This document shows, piece by piece, positions 11,291 through 22,085 of a stretch of 64,000 nucleotides of DNA. A model generated the notes under the pieces. It did no database searches, had not been told where the DNA came from, and worked only from the letters and a program-made list of their open reading frames with translations. The stretch is from the NCBI GenBank assembly GCA_015680685.1, contig MNCI01030279.1, positions 95,506 through 159,505 of the forward strand, read 5' to 3'. Positions within the stretch are counted from its first letter, which is position 1. Every line of letters starts with the position of its first letter. The translations under genes were made by a program, and so were the position numbers. The DNA comes from Gnetum montanum. Its lineage: Eukaryota > Streptophyta > Gnetopsida > Gnetales > Gnetaceae.

Positions 11291-13957
11291 TATAATTCCA
11301 AAATAAGTAATAGTGACAAAGAAATCCCACCTAGATGAGGCACTAGACCCACAAGAAACCTTGGGATGACCATGATAGAAGCTTTCCTTAAGCAGATCAA
11401 ATCAAATAAGGTTTAGAAAACAGTGTTCCAAGAGCTAAATTTTGGCTCTTTCTTAGACCAAGCACCTTAAGAAGTACAAGATCAACTAAACATCTCTCCC
11501 ATGTTGTCCATCATCACTTCAAAAAAGAAGTGGCACATGGGAGAGATGTTTTTATTTTTGAGTAACAGGTAGTCAGTTCAATAGTCAAGATCAAGGACAT
11601 TTTAGTTTCCAACTCAGTGTAGGCCATTTTAGAGTCACTTTGGTTATCGAGAACTAGAGAAAATCTTGCTAAGATTCCAATATAGGTATACCTTGACATC
11701 AAGAAAGAATGGTTGTATTAGTGTTATGGCATCGACCGTAAAGAGTATGGTGCACTTACATCAATGGAGAGAATCTACTATAAGATTGCGACCTTTCACC
11801 TCAATCTAGTAGTGAGGCCATGCAAGATCACTATCTTCTCCACTAGTGCATGTGCCACTCTAAGTGGTAGATTCCATGTAAAAATTCCATAGCTAATATA
11901 TCTTGAAATAGAAAAGCACTTCAAGGAGAACAAATGTGGAAGGAAGATACTTTCCTTTCCATGCCTCATCAAGAAACTATGTCACAGGAGAGGGATAACC
12001 TACTATACAAACAATGATGTCTAACATACTTCATCTACTAACTAGACAAAAATGATGAAAGAAAAAGTCCCTAAAAAAGTCATCCAAGAAGAGGAGCTGC
12101 AACCACCACCCCCACCATCCACTTAGCAAACAATTTTTGATATTGTTGCAACTTCTCAATGGTCGTGCAAATTTTGAGAATGTATCTTGAGTGAACAAGA
12201 GTGACAAGCAGGAATAAGTGATGGTGATGTATTTATGTATTGACTAGTGATGAGTCACTTAAATGAAGTGGCTTGAATAGCTAGCCAGATCGAAAGGGGT
12301 GGAAAAATATTTTTAGCCCAAAGAATGCAATTTCTTGCAAGATTGAATCCTAGCACTTGAGAGGTAATAGTATCCCTTTCACAATAATAACAATTCCTAG
12401 AAATATCTGGAAACACTGCTGCTTTTTTAGTGTAGTTGAAGGAGGATGAGGGAGCAACAACTTTGGTGATGTAGCACTACGGACAAGAGATAGTAGCATA
12501 GGTGGTTGTTGATGGAATTATCAAAACTCTAAATTCACCTACAGTTTCTTTACTAAATGTCTTTGCACTTAAAGATGTGCAAGCATCCATAGGAATAGTA
12601 AGCAACAAGTTCAGTGCAACACAACATGAATAATTGCTAGACTGACTGGTGGGAACAAGGCAACCGATTTTGGATGTCTTCAACCTTCCAAAAAACATAA
12701 CTACAACCTAGTCAAAGCTACTAGAAGCAAAGGGCAAAAATATCATTTTTGAGGGGCATCTCAAAAACCCCAAAGAGCTAAATTAACAGTTTGCTATGGA
12801 GGTTACCAAACTAAGAGTTCAAATTTCTAACCTTGAATTTCTAAGAGATAAAGCTCTTGAACAACATCAAACAAGATTGAAAAGGGTTGAGGGTGTGATA
12901 GAGACAATGGTGTTATATTGATCCTTAGTAGAGGCCACTCAACATAAAATTCAAAAGGCCTTAGATTAGAATGTATAATTAATTGCAGAGAATCATCACC
13001 TTTGAAATGTTGATGTGCAAACATAGAAGATGGTAGATTTTATCCATCAATATTAGGGACATTTAGCTAGAGTGAACATTGAGCTAAGAAGATTAATAGC
13101 AAAAACAAGAACCTCTCCATGGAGGAGGTTCATGCTCTTTGCCAAAATATTGTAATTGAAGTAGCCACTTGGAAATCATAGGCTTTCAAATTTGAAAGAT
13201 TAAAAAATCACTATAGAGATCAACTTAATCTACAAAAAGAAGTTAACAAAAAACACATCCAGTTGATGAAGGAAAAAGTAACTGAGATCCTCCAGCAATT
13301 CCAACAAGGAAGAGAGATATGGTGACATATCATTGATGGGATATATGCCTATAAAAAGGTAGACATTCACATGAAGGAGTTGCAAATTAAGGAAGTGATA
13401 AAATACATGGAGCTCAACAATCTATAATATACAAATTTGGCTATGCTGATTATCAAATGGCTATGCTCTAAATTGGACAAACAAGTGGCCAACTCATACT
13501 TGTTGTACAAGGTAGAATTCAAGCACCACAATGACATCAGGTAGAAGCTTGTAGTGGTAAATTCAAAACTCAAGGTTCTCAAGGAAAATTAACCAATCAA
13601 AGATCAATTGTCGAGAACTTGGCCATAAGGATGAATAACTATTAGGAGCTACAAAACACACTCAAAGCATTTGATATCGAATGCAAGAAATTCACTACTT
13701 GGTTTGTCAATGTGAAGGAGTTGTTTCTAGTAATTCCTTGTCCATGGAATATCCCCATTCCAACCCATATTGGTGATGCCACATGGACTATAAATGATCC
13801 CCAAAGTAAGGAGGAGAAGATAAAGGAATTTTTGGATGTCTTTCACCTTCCACTGGAAGTGGCAGCTATAGAAAAACACCCATAGCCACCTCAACCAACA
13901 TGTGCACCTAAAGTAAGAGAAGGTCCTTTAGAACCTTCACCACCTAGGATCATCTAA
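11290..13957 (+). pseudogene. Second, diverged ORF2 (subfamily 2)
   Basis: The domain order is that of ORF2 but the sequence is clearly different. The globular domain appears at about 11420-12040 (ELNFGSFLDQAP, YGIDRKEYGALTSMERIYYK, FPCLIKKLCHRRG, followed by YTNN). A charged coiled-coil part runs to about 13740. The C-terminal motif is PCPWNIPIPTHIGDATW followed by NDPQSKEEKIKEFLD, matching PYPWEV, AWM and QDPKTEEEKL in the others, and a stop falls at 13955-13957. Many internal stops are present. It shows that ORF2 is an old, diversified gene of this family rather than a chance capture in one copy. Confidence 0.65.
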
Positions 13958-14162
13958 TCTTGTTAACTGTCTTCACATTGTCAAAGGATGTGTTGTCCAC
14001 TTTTGTTCAATCATGTTATGATATTAAATTTTGTAATCAATGCCAATCCATACACCTAGGCACTTAGTTTTGTTTTGTTGTGTCATTTTTTAATCAATAA
14101 TCTCATACCTTTCCAATTTTGTAAAGAAATCGATGAGGATTTTTCATTCAATCATGGGGGTA
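13958..14162 (+). other. 3' noncoding region and polypurine tract, subfamily 2
   Basis: The end TTCAATCATGGGGGTATGA at 14147-14165 corresponds to CAGTCATGGGGGTATGA before the 3' LTR of C. It fits the polypurine tract that primes plus-strand synthesis. Confidence 0.65.
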
Positions 14163-14575
14163 TGATGAAGAGTCTTCAANAATCCTAATACCACTTAATG
14201 CTTGATTGTCCAATAGTGTTGTACGTGTTCAAGATGTGTAGAAAAAGTGAGACCAGATGCTTATGTTAGGATAGTTAGTTATTAACTAGTAATTACATTA
14301 GTTGAACTAGATAATCAATTTACTTTCAATCTATTACCATCCTTAGGTGAAAAAAAATATAAAATAATAAAAATCATGTGCCTAAATTATACTTAACTAT
14401 AAAATGAAGTTTTACAAGTTTAGTTGGAAAGAAAATGATCATTTCATGATTAGATTCACCTTCTAGACTAAATCCTATGCACAAGAACACTAGGAATCTT
14501 TGAAATTTGACTAGATTGCACATGAATTCCTTAGTGATTCATATGGTAGATGCAAAGGTACCTTGCTGCTCATCA
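14163..14575 (+). repeat. Truncated 3' LTR, subfamily 2
   Basis: It starts TGATGAAGAG after the polypurine tract and ends GGTACCTTGCTGCTCATCA, matching the family end GGTACCTCGCCACTCATCA. The U3 promoter part is missing: only 17 bases follow the start before a single N at 14180, and R/U5-like sequence continues after it (TCTAGACTAAATC, TTGACTAGATTGCA). The N suggests the deletion may be an assembly collapse. Confidence 0.6.
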
Positions 14576-14639
14576 TTTTATCACAACATATCATTACATT
14601 ATTAGCTAAAAATTTGTATTTTCCCTCCATGTTTGAAGC

Positions 14640-15402
14640 ATCATTCTATTATGAACATTAAGCATCAAATCGTTTCTCTAAGAAACATAATTAATCTTAT
14701 TATTATTTTTTGGATCCCTCTCAAGAGTGGATTCTAAAGATAACGACCAAGAAATATTATACATATACTTAAAAGATATGGAAGTTAAATATCTATATAA
14801 TTTTTATTCCAAGATAAATTAATGTTTACGTGCTAATAGAAATGAATGCAATGGTGAGGAAATAGTACATTAAGCAAATCAACATAATCAATTTCTAGAT
14901 CCATACATCATAGTTATTCAACAATCAACTCACATAGATGATGCAACATATTTACACATAAAGCCTACATGGGAAGACAAATTAAAAAATATAGTAATCA
15001 AGAAATCAACATTTGCATATTTTAATCAATATCAACAAAAAATAATTTGGGAAAAGAACATAAAAGATAAATGAGAACTTACATTATTTGGATGTCCATT
15101 AGCTATAAATCTTGAGTTCCATGCATCTGTAATTAAATAAAAAACTTTCTTTGCCCTACACATGATGTTAGGATAATTATGATCAAGTTTATCCACCTTT
15201 GGAGCATTTGCTATCCATTGGAAACCATGCACATGTGGAGATCTATGATGATACCACTCATATCATATCCAGTAGTTAACAACATGGAATTCATTTCAAG
15301 ACTATTTTTAAAAAGGCAATGTGACGACAATGCATGAACTCTACAAATATATGTGGATTTTTTATGATATTAGTTTTCCTCTATCATTTTAGTTTTGATG
15401 AG
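14640..15402 (-). pseudogene. Helitron 1 Rep fragment with HUH motif
   Basis: Around 15235 the minus strand reads RSPHVHGFQW, the HUH (His-x-His) motif of Helitron Rep nucleases. It is followed by NAPKVDKLDHNYPN, AKKVFYL and DAWNSRFIANGHPNNV, the usual continuation after the HUH motif in plant Helitrons. Upstream (15402-15260), NPHIFVEFMHCRHIAFLK and a YHH segment match the block before it. Rep nicks and joins DNA during rolling-circle transposition. Frameshifts are present. Similarity fades below 15030; the sequence down to 14640 may be intron or decayed coding sequence. Confidence 0.75.
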
Positions 15403-16277
15403 TGATGAGTGGTGAGATACCCCTACACTCAATCATACGAATACGAGCATTACACCTGCAATCTGGTCGAACTCCGTAGACTAAGTGCCTACATTCCTTA
15501 TTGAACACCTAAGGTTAATCATTCATTATCTTTTCAAACTTACTTGTATTTGTCACTATTGTATGGTTAAGTAAGTCTAAGGTATGTGATTTTTATAGTT
15601 TTTATGTTTTATCTCCTATGCTAATGAGGTGAATGGTGAAGAGACTAATTAACTAACTTTAACTAACTAACTAAGCCTTAATTAACCTAGCATCAGCATC
15701 CATTCCCACTTACCATTCACACCCTAAACCAATGTAACCTTGGTTACCAAACACTATTTGTTACTGGGATCCCCAAGCGTAATGCCCGTGCTTGAAGTAG
15801 TCGTACTGAATGCACTTAACTACGAGAGAAGGGTTGAGAGAGATTTAATTAACTAATAAAGAATTTAAATGATAAACAATAAATAATAATAAATAAAGTC
15901 CTAATTAACCTATTCCATGCACTGCAAGGTTTATCCAAGAAGTTCGTCTTTATTTCTGTACAAAAACTTGTGTTCAGGTACAATATTTTCTTGAATAAAG
16001 ATCCGTTCACTTTGAAGCTCCTACTACAGGCACATGGAAATTATTCTATCTCTGGAGGGGAAAAACTACCAGAGTTTCGCTAAGGGTCTAGATCTAGATG
16101 GAGAAACAAGGGAGAGCCACCTCTTATTTATAGACTTGACGGTGCACCGCGATATCGTGTACACAATATTGCGGGGGATGCGATATCATAGCAGACACAA
16201 TATTGCATACGCGATATCACGGCGGATGCAATATTGCATACACGATATTGTGGCCCATGTGATATCGCATCCCATCA
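15403..16277 (-). repeat. Solo LTR (family of A-D), minus strand
   Basis: Reverse-complemented, it starts TGATGGGATGC, carries four GATATC and several AATATT palindromes at about 20-base spacing, then CTATAAATAAGAGGTGG, and ends GGGGTATCTCACCACTCATCA. The 5 bases ATGAG flank it on both sides (15398-15402 and 16278-16282). No internal sequence is attached, so this is a solo LTR left by recombination between the two LTRs of a full element. The open frame at 16034-16327 is a chance frame in the LTR. Confidence 0.9.
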
Positions 16278-16771
16278 ATGAGTTCTCAAGTGGATCTCCT
16301 TCCATTAGATTATGCAACTCAGGCTAATAGAGATTTGCTACACTTAGAGTAAAAAAATAATAGGTGTTCCTAATTGATTCACCATGTTAGTTAGTTTTGC
16401 TTACATTTTCTCTAATAAGATGATGTACCACAAATGGAGGTATCATATCACATTAAATTGTCAACAATGACATGTGATGGATCATTATGTAATTGCTCCT
16501 ATAGTTCCTCAATAGTTATGGATGTATCAACAATATTTTTTTTACAAAAATATAAATGTAGATTTCATTTTCTTATCTTCTTCTAATGACATAATAAATA
16601 AAATACCTAAAATAAATCACACATTATTACCTCAATTTTATTAAAAAGAGCATGAATAATGAAAATAACAAAAAAATTGAGAAATAATATTTACCTAAAA
16701 TGTTTGTGGCATCCAAATCTACTATCTTAGTAATGAATAAAATGCTTTACATATTAATGTAGTTTGACATT
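16278..16771 (-). pseudogene. Helitron 1 Rep middle fragment
   Basis: Right after element B the minus strand reads LH-stop-YVKHFIHY and RFGCHKHFR, followed by GTAAATATT (possible donor) and a T-rich stretch ending TTTATTTTAG. It then continues with FIYYVI, RR, and in the next frame DPSHVIVDNLM, NQLGTPIIF, TLSVANLY, PELHNLMEGDPLEN. These are the standard blocks before the HUH motif in plant Helitrons. A one-base shift lies in a T run near 16370, and the Trp expected before PEL is a TAG stop. The solo LTR interrupts it at 16277. Confidence 0.8.
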
Positions 16772-17631
16772 TAATGAATCGTGGTTTGTCAGGCCTCGAT
16801 ATCAGATCCTCAATACTAGGTACACGATATCACAGCTTCGATAATGATATCGAATACATGATATTGTGATTCCTATGTAAGCCTATAAATATACATTTAG
16901 GCACATAGGAAGGGGGGATTTGGTAAGTGTAAGTGTAGATTCTTTTTGTCAGTTTTTAATTTATTTCAATTCCTTCCCAAGTGCATGCCTGCAATGTGAT
17001 GATTGTAATTGTACAGGACCTTTATTCGAATGTGACGTACTTGGACATGCACATGATCGGTAATAAAGATTGAGATTACTCCATCATTGCAGCATTCACT
17101 TAGCTTTTAATTATTTTAATTGTTATTTTTTATTTATTATTTTCTTCATTAATTTTTCTTCTTCTTCATCTACTATTCATATTATTAAATGTGGAATGAG
17201 TATGACTTAATCACGAACATTTAAGTGTAACTACTTGGTAACCCAGTAGCGTATCTAGGAGTGCTCAAGTAATGTGCACTTGGTAATCTCAAAAGTAGTA
17301 CATGAGGTCCAAGATGCATATGGATGATTAAGGATGGATGCTCATCACACTTACACTAGCTTAGACTTTATTTCCTATTGCTTATTAGTTTAATCAAGAT
17401 TATTTTCCATTGTCTCTAGGAGTAGCCTAGTTTAGAAATCATATCATACACCTCACTCTAGACTAAATCATACATGATAAATGAATAGTAGTCCAGGTGG
17501 GAAGATAGCGAATTGCGATCAATATGTAACTATCTAGATACCATAACTAGTCCATCTACAAAGTTTGACTAGATCGTGCATACATGCTTGTATTTGTATG
17601 GTTGAGTGTAGGGGTACCTCGCCACTCATCA
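16772..17631 (+). repeat. 5' LTR of element B
   Basis: It starts TAATGAATCGTGG (the TG has become TA) and ends ACTCATCA. GATATC palindromes are spread over 16798-16865, TATAAATA is at 16884-16891 and an AATAAA-like signal is near 17073. The partner LTR at 24864 begins TGATGAATCATGG. Confidence 0.9.
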
Positions 17632-17650
17632 TTGGCGTTGTTACTAGGGA
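17632..17650 (+). other. Primer binding site (tRNA-Asp type), element B
   Basis: TTGGCGTTGTTACTAGGGA directly after the LTR is a decayed version of the tRNA-Asp complement. The better copies are at 31505 and 63709. Confidence 0.7.
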
Positions 17651-17762
17651 TGGTGCTAGTTATTTAGATTAGTTACATCATCCAAGATCACTATAACAAA
17701 GTCTTGATGATATATCTTTTAGAAAGAAGAAATTGCAAGTAAGTCACACATAATTCACAACA

Positions 17763-20083
17763 ATGTTTCTCTCACAAGACTATGCTAATGTAACAACTAG
17801 TGAGGCAATTCATTAGAGAACCAACAAATTATATGATGATGAAGATGAAGTTTGGAGTACTCAATCTTCCCCTATGTTCATGAACACCCCAACAGTACTC
17901 AAGGACTCTCGTCATCCAACTTTGACACCTCTAGTGAGGATGGGACATCCCATAGAATGAGGGGACCCATAAGGCCTAGGACCCTCTTAATGGTTAACAA
18001 GAACATATCTAGGAATGATTCGAAGGCTTACAAAAGTCATGAAGAGTCTTTTAGTTATTTCTCTTCCTCTACTCCTTTGACATCAAGTCATGACATGGAT
18101 GACCATCTCTCAAGGGGTCGACATAGAAATAAAAGTTGAGCACAGGGGAAAATTTAGGAACGCCAACATTAACGAAGAAAAAATCATCCTAACTCACAAA
18201 TTCATAACCTACCTAGTGAGCATGAACCCCTACTGGCCACTAAGAACCTAATGCATATACAAGAGTTTGTTCAAATATCCTGTAGGCATTGCAAGGAAAG
18301 CCATCTACCTAGGCTTGATTTATATAACTTTCCCATGTTTTCAAGAGTCTATGATTTAGATATGTAACAACATTTACAGGCCTTCTACAATGCTTGTGCA
18401 TGGAACAATATTGATAATAGGTGGAAAAAACTTAAGCTCTTTCCTATGACACCTGTTGGCCAAGCAAAAGTATGGTACATATCCTTAAAACCAAAATCAA
18501 TTTGGCATTGTTCGACAATGGTAGAACTCTTCAATGAAAGATATCAAACCTATGCAAGAGTTTCAACCTTGAGGAGACAAATCCAAGAATGGAAACAAGG
18601 GCAACATGAACCCTTGGATATGACCTTGGAAAGATATTATTCATTATTAAAAAATTTCCTAGGCCATGGGTTCTCTGAGGAAAGGCTAATGTATCACATC
18701 ATGGATGGGCTTTGTAATGAAACAAGGGAGACCCTAAGGATGTATGCCCCAAGTCAACTATATGAACTACAAACCCACCAATTTCAAGAGCTTATCAAGT
18801 AGGTAGAAAATGAAGAAGGAGAAGTAGCTAAATGGGAGAATGTTGAGAGATTTCAATGGGACCAAAATCTCAAAATAGCACAGGTCCATGATCATGAAGA
18901 GGAAAAATCAACTCACCTCAAGGAGGTGGAATCGTCTTTGCCAATACTACAATCACTAGATGAAATTAAGGGAAGGATCAATAACATGACAAAATGGGTA
19001 CATGAAAAATGCAGAGAATATGCCAACATCATTAGAGGTGGACCTATGCCAAATCAAGAAACAAGACAGGACACCATGCAACAATAAGAAAAAAGGGTTG
19101 GAGAAAATAAGAATAGGAGCTCAACTACCAATCATATGTATCAATGTAATGTTTTCCTGTACAATCACCCCAAGGGCCAATGCCCTATCTTGTCTCATTT
19201 ATATGAGCATTGGAGAGGAATGCTACATCTAGACTTCATACAAAAGTATCAGGCTCAACCATAATGGCAAAATCCCCAGTCATGGGGGAGGCCACTACCA
19301 AATAGACCATACCCTTCATATGTTCCAACACCAAACATTTATTATGTTCAACACCATGTTTCTCCAACCAGATCAACATCCTCTACTTCACCTCATCATT
19401 ATCATTCTCCCGAGTACTATCCACCCATGTCCTCTCCAACAAGATCACCACCTCATGTGTCTTACACTTCTCCTAAGCCTCAATATTCTCATCCTTCACC
19501 TCCTTCTACATCGCCACCAGTTGTGCCAGAAGGTTTTGCACCATAGCACCAACCCACAAACATTACTTATGCTACTACTGTCAATAGTAGTGGAGGTCCT
19601 CCACAATAATGAAAGCACCCTTTCTTTAGGCATGGCTATAGAAAGAGATAGCATGGCTTTGAACCCATTGCATCCACCAACTTAGCACAAGCCTAACATT
19701 GTAGTGCATCTTTTTCTTTGAACTCAATGCCTCGTGTTACCTTATCAGGGCCACCAATCAACACTCCAACAACCATGCGGCCCAATGAAGATAACCACAT
19801 GGGAAAATATATCGATCCTTGCATACCATCTTATGGTCAAGGGTGCCATAGTGGGTCAACTCCTTATCACATGACCATGTCTTATAATTTGCTCTACTAT
19901 GCCAACTTTAATCAAGTGTGTGAACCCCAATTTAGGTACATTCTGACCACCACATCAAAATACACCTAGTGGTTTGGATATGACCAAACTCCAATATTTC
20001 CACCATGCATTGATCCACATTTTCCATTTATTAATTCTAGCCATACCCAAAAGTTTGATTATGGGACATGTCCTCTAGTCTAA
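17763..20083 (+). pseudogene. gag pseudogene of element B
   Basis: The ATG at 17763 starts MFLSQDYANV. After about 30 codons B carries roughly 290 bases (17862-18150) that A and C lack, with an open Ser-rich frame. The Gag domain is well preserved at 18446-18802 (PMTPVGQAKVWY, TMVELFNERYQTYARVSTL, ERLMYHIMDGL). The zinc knuckle near 19140 reads CNVFLYNHPKGQC, so the second Cys is lost. A Pro/Tyr-rich tail follows to the stop at 20081-20083. There are several stops and frameshifts. No pol follows. Confidence 0.85.
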
Positions 20084-21480
20084 CAAGAAGAATTAGTAAA
20101 TGTTTTTCCTTTTCTTTGATTTTACAATTTTTTTTTTGTTTTTTCCAGTTTTTCATTTTCAATTTGTTTTTTAATCTTTTTGAGTGTAATCTCATCTATG
20201 AATAAAATACTCATGTAACTTCTCAGTTGAGGTGTATTCCATATTATTAAGTCATGAGTGATTAATTATTTCAATAGTGAGCCCACAACATCCACCCACC
20301 CATTCTATTAATAAGAGGTTCTACTTTGGGTATAATGATATTCTTTCCATCATTAAAACTTAAAGTAATTTTGTGGTCATTATGCCCAGAGCAAAAAATC
20401 ATAAACTAAGAGGGAATGGCCAAGGTATGACATCAAGGGGACTTGTGGATTCTCTTTGGTAACATCTGTAGGTGCTATCATGTAGCCTGGTTGTACTAAG
20501 ATCCTTGTAGATCTAATGAAAAATAGAAGTAAGAGTAATAAAGGCACTCAATAAAGAAAATCAATGTTTTTTTAGGTGTTCCACTAGAAATACATGCATC
20601 AATACCTGAAGGTTGGTGGCTTCTCCAGTTCACTGTTGGAAAGAACAAAGTGCCAAAGAAACTTGAAAAAGAAAATGAAGAAAATGAAGAAAAAGAAAAG
20701 AAAAGATGAAGAAAATAAATGTGACATAGAGAAATTCCAAATCACTCCTCCCTTGGACAAAACACCAAGTGATCATATGCCTTACTATCATGGTGCTCTT
20801 ATGGCTGCCCATCATTGGATGAAACAATGCGATGTCACTGATCAAAGGAATGGACTTGGTCTTGATTTTGGAGCGACGGGCTAATAACACATTAATCATG
20901 TCCTACACTTAGGATTCATTATGCCTTGGGTTAGTTACCTCATATCCTAATCTCTGCAATCCCTTCTATGATTTGCCTCATCTCGTTGTTCATGTATTTT
21001 TGACTTGTGTCTTGTGTAGCATCGAATTCATACCTCATCATGGTGGTATCTACATGTGTGTGTTTTGTGGAACTAGTGTGGATTTCATTTAACCCTTTTA
21101 GTGCCTCTAGACATTTTTAGGTTTGGTTACGTAAGGGCATGATATGTAGGAACCTGCTTTGGGGAGGACCCACTTGCATAACTTTGGTAATTTGCACTCT
21201 TTACACATCACCACATCATCTTATACCCTCCAAGTATTGCATTGCTACAATAGTCTTCTCCTTTATCATTATTTTAAATTCCAATTTTCCTATGCACCAC
21301 AATATGTCGTTTTTCCTCATCCTAGTCATGAATTTCATTGTTAAATTCCACTTCACTACACTTCTGGTGCCTTATGTCTCTTCAACATTACCTTAGACCT
21401 TTTAATTGAACCTTAAATCCTTCATTGTTGACCATTGGAAATTTAAAAATTCATCAATTTTGCCAAATATCCTATTTCCA
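20084..21480 (+). other. Gag-ORF2 spacer of element B
   Basis: It aligns with the spacers of A and C. It holds the shared blocks GTGAGCCCACAACATCCACC, GACATCAAGGGGACTTGTGG and AACCCTTTTAGTGCCTCTAG, and the small ORF listed next. No catalytic motif of pol is visible. Confidence 0.65.
20594..20884 (+). CDS. Small conserved ORF in spacer of element B
   Basis: An open frame of 96 codons has a Lys-rich middle and the end PLDKTPSDHMPYYHGALMAA followed by HHWMKQCDVTDQRNGLGLDF and ATG-stop. A decayed form of the last 45 residues is readable in A (around 7060-7195) and in C (around 34255-34390), including VTDQRNGLG and a nearby stop. The sharing shows common descent of the element, but conservation as protein is not proven. 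I do not recognise the family. It could be the remnant of a longer protein, for example part of lost pol. Confidence 0.35.
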   Translation: MHQYLKVGGFSSSLLERTKCQRNLKKKMKKMKKKKRKDEENKCDIEKFQITPPLDKTPSDHMPYYHGALMAAHHWMKQCDVTDQRNGLGLDFGATG

Positions 21481-21484
21481 AAGG

Positions 21485-21580
21485 GACATGATATCGGGTA
21501 CCTGAAATCAGGTTTGATGCGATATTGGGTCCCTACTATTGGTTATGTAATATCGCTTCTATAAATACTATATATATGGA
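21485..21580 (+). promoter_or_regulatory. Internal promoter-like region, element B
   Basis: ACATGATATCGGGTACC, GATGCGATATTGGG and GTAATATCGC palindromes are followed by TATAAATA (21560-21567) and TATATATAT. This mirrors the LTR U3 layout. It lies about 250 bases before the intron donor at 21834. It is the best preserved of the three internal copies. Confidence 0.6.
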
Positions 21581-21833
21581 TCCCCCCTAGCACATCTTAA
21601 TGTCATTTTTCACTGTTCATGCGAGGGGAGTTGTTGAAATTTTCTTCCATGAATTTCATAGCTTGTGCACCTATCATTCAAATATCCATAACTTGCTCAT
21701 TAACAGTTCAATTCTTGTTCTAATCAAACTTGCTTAAACCCAAAGTATTTAACTTAGTCTTGGGGGAAGGGTACACTTCAAGTCGCATGTAGTTTTTTCG
21801 AAATTCATTGTTGCCCAAAGGATATTATCAATG

Positions 21834-22085
21834 GTAAGTAACCTCAAAAATGCTAAAAAAATTTGCCAAATTAATTTTATTTCTTCACCCAGACCATGAA
21901 AATTATTTTTTTGAAGTCACCTAATCAAAATTGGGCCCAATATCAAAAATTTTAGGGGAATTTTCATGAAAATATATAACTTTGAATGACATTAAGCAAG
22001 AAATGAATCTATTAAGGGTAAAGAGTAAGGTATAAATCAAGTTTTGTAAATAGCCTTACTGATAATCGGTCTCGTGTGATTGCAG
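21834..22085 (+). other. Intron in 5' leader of ORF2, element B
   Basis: The strong donor ATG/GTAAGTAAC and acceptor CTCGTGTGATTGCAG bound 252 bases. CTTACTGAT lies near the acceptor as a branch-site candidate. The position matches A and C. Confidence 0.65.

Larger units (their letters stand above)
3601..14575 (+). mobile_element. Element A: chimeric gag-ORF2 LTR element
   Basis: A 5' LTR (3601-4412), a primer binding site, a gag pseudogene, a spacer, a promoter-like region, an intron and ORF2 follow in the same order as in complete elements B and C. Similarity to C stops near 11090. A second, diverged ORF2 (about 11290-13957) then follows, with its own polypurine tract and a truncated LTR ending at 14575. 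The flanks CATGT (left) and TTTTA (right) do not match, so the two ends were not made by one insertion. A deletion or recombination between two related elements, or an assembly join, would explain this. Confidence 0.8.

Noticed and set aside
3601-14575. Element A as one simple insertion
   Set aside because: The outer 5-base flanks (CATGT and TTTTA) do not match, and two ORF2 subfamilies are joined inside.
16034-16327. 97-codon open frame on the plus strand
   Set aside because: It lies inside the minus-strand solo LTR and reads through the palindrome array; it is a chance frame.
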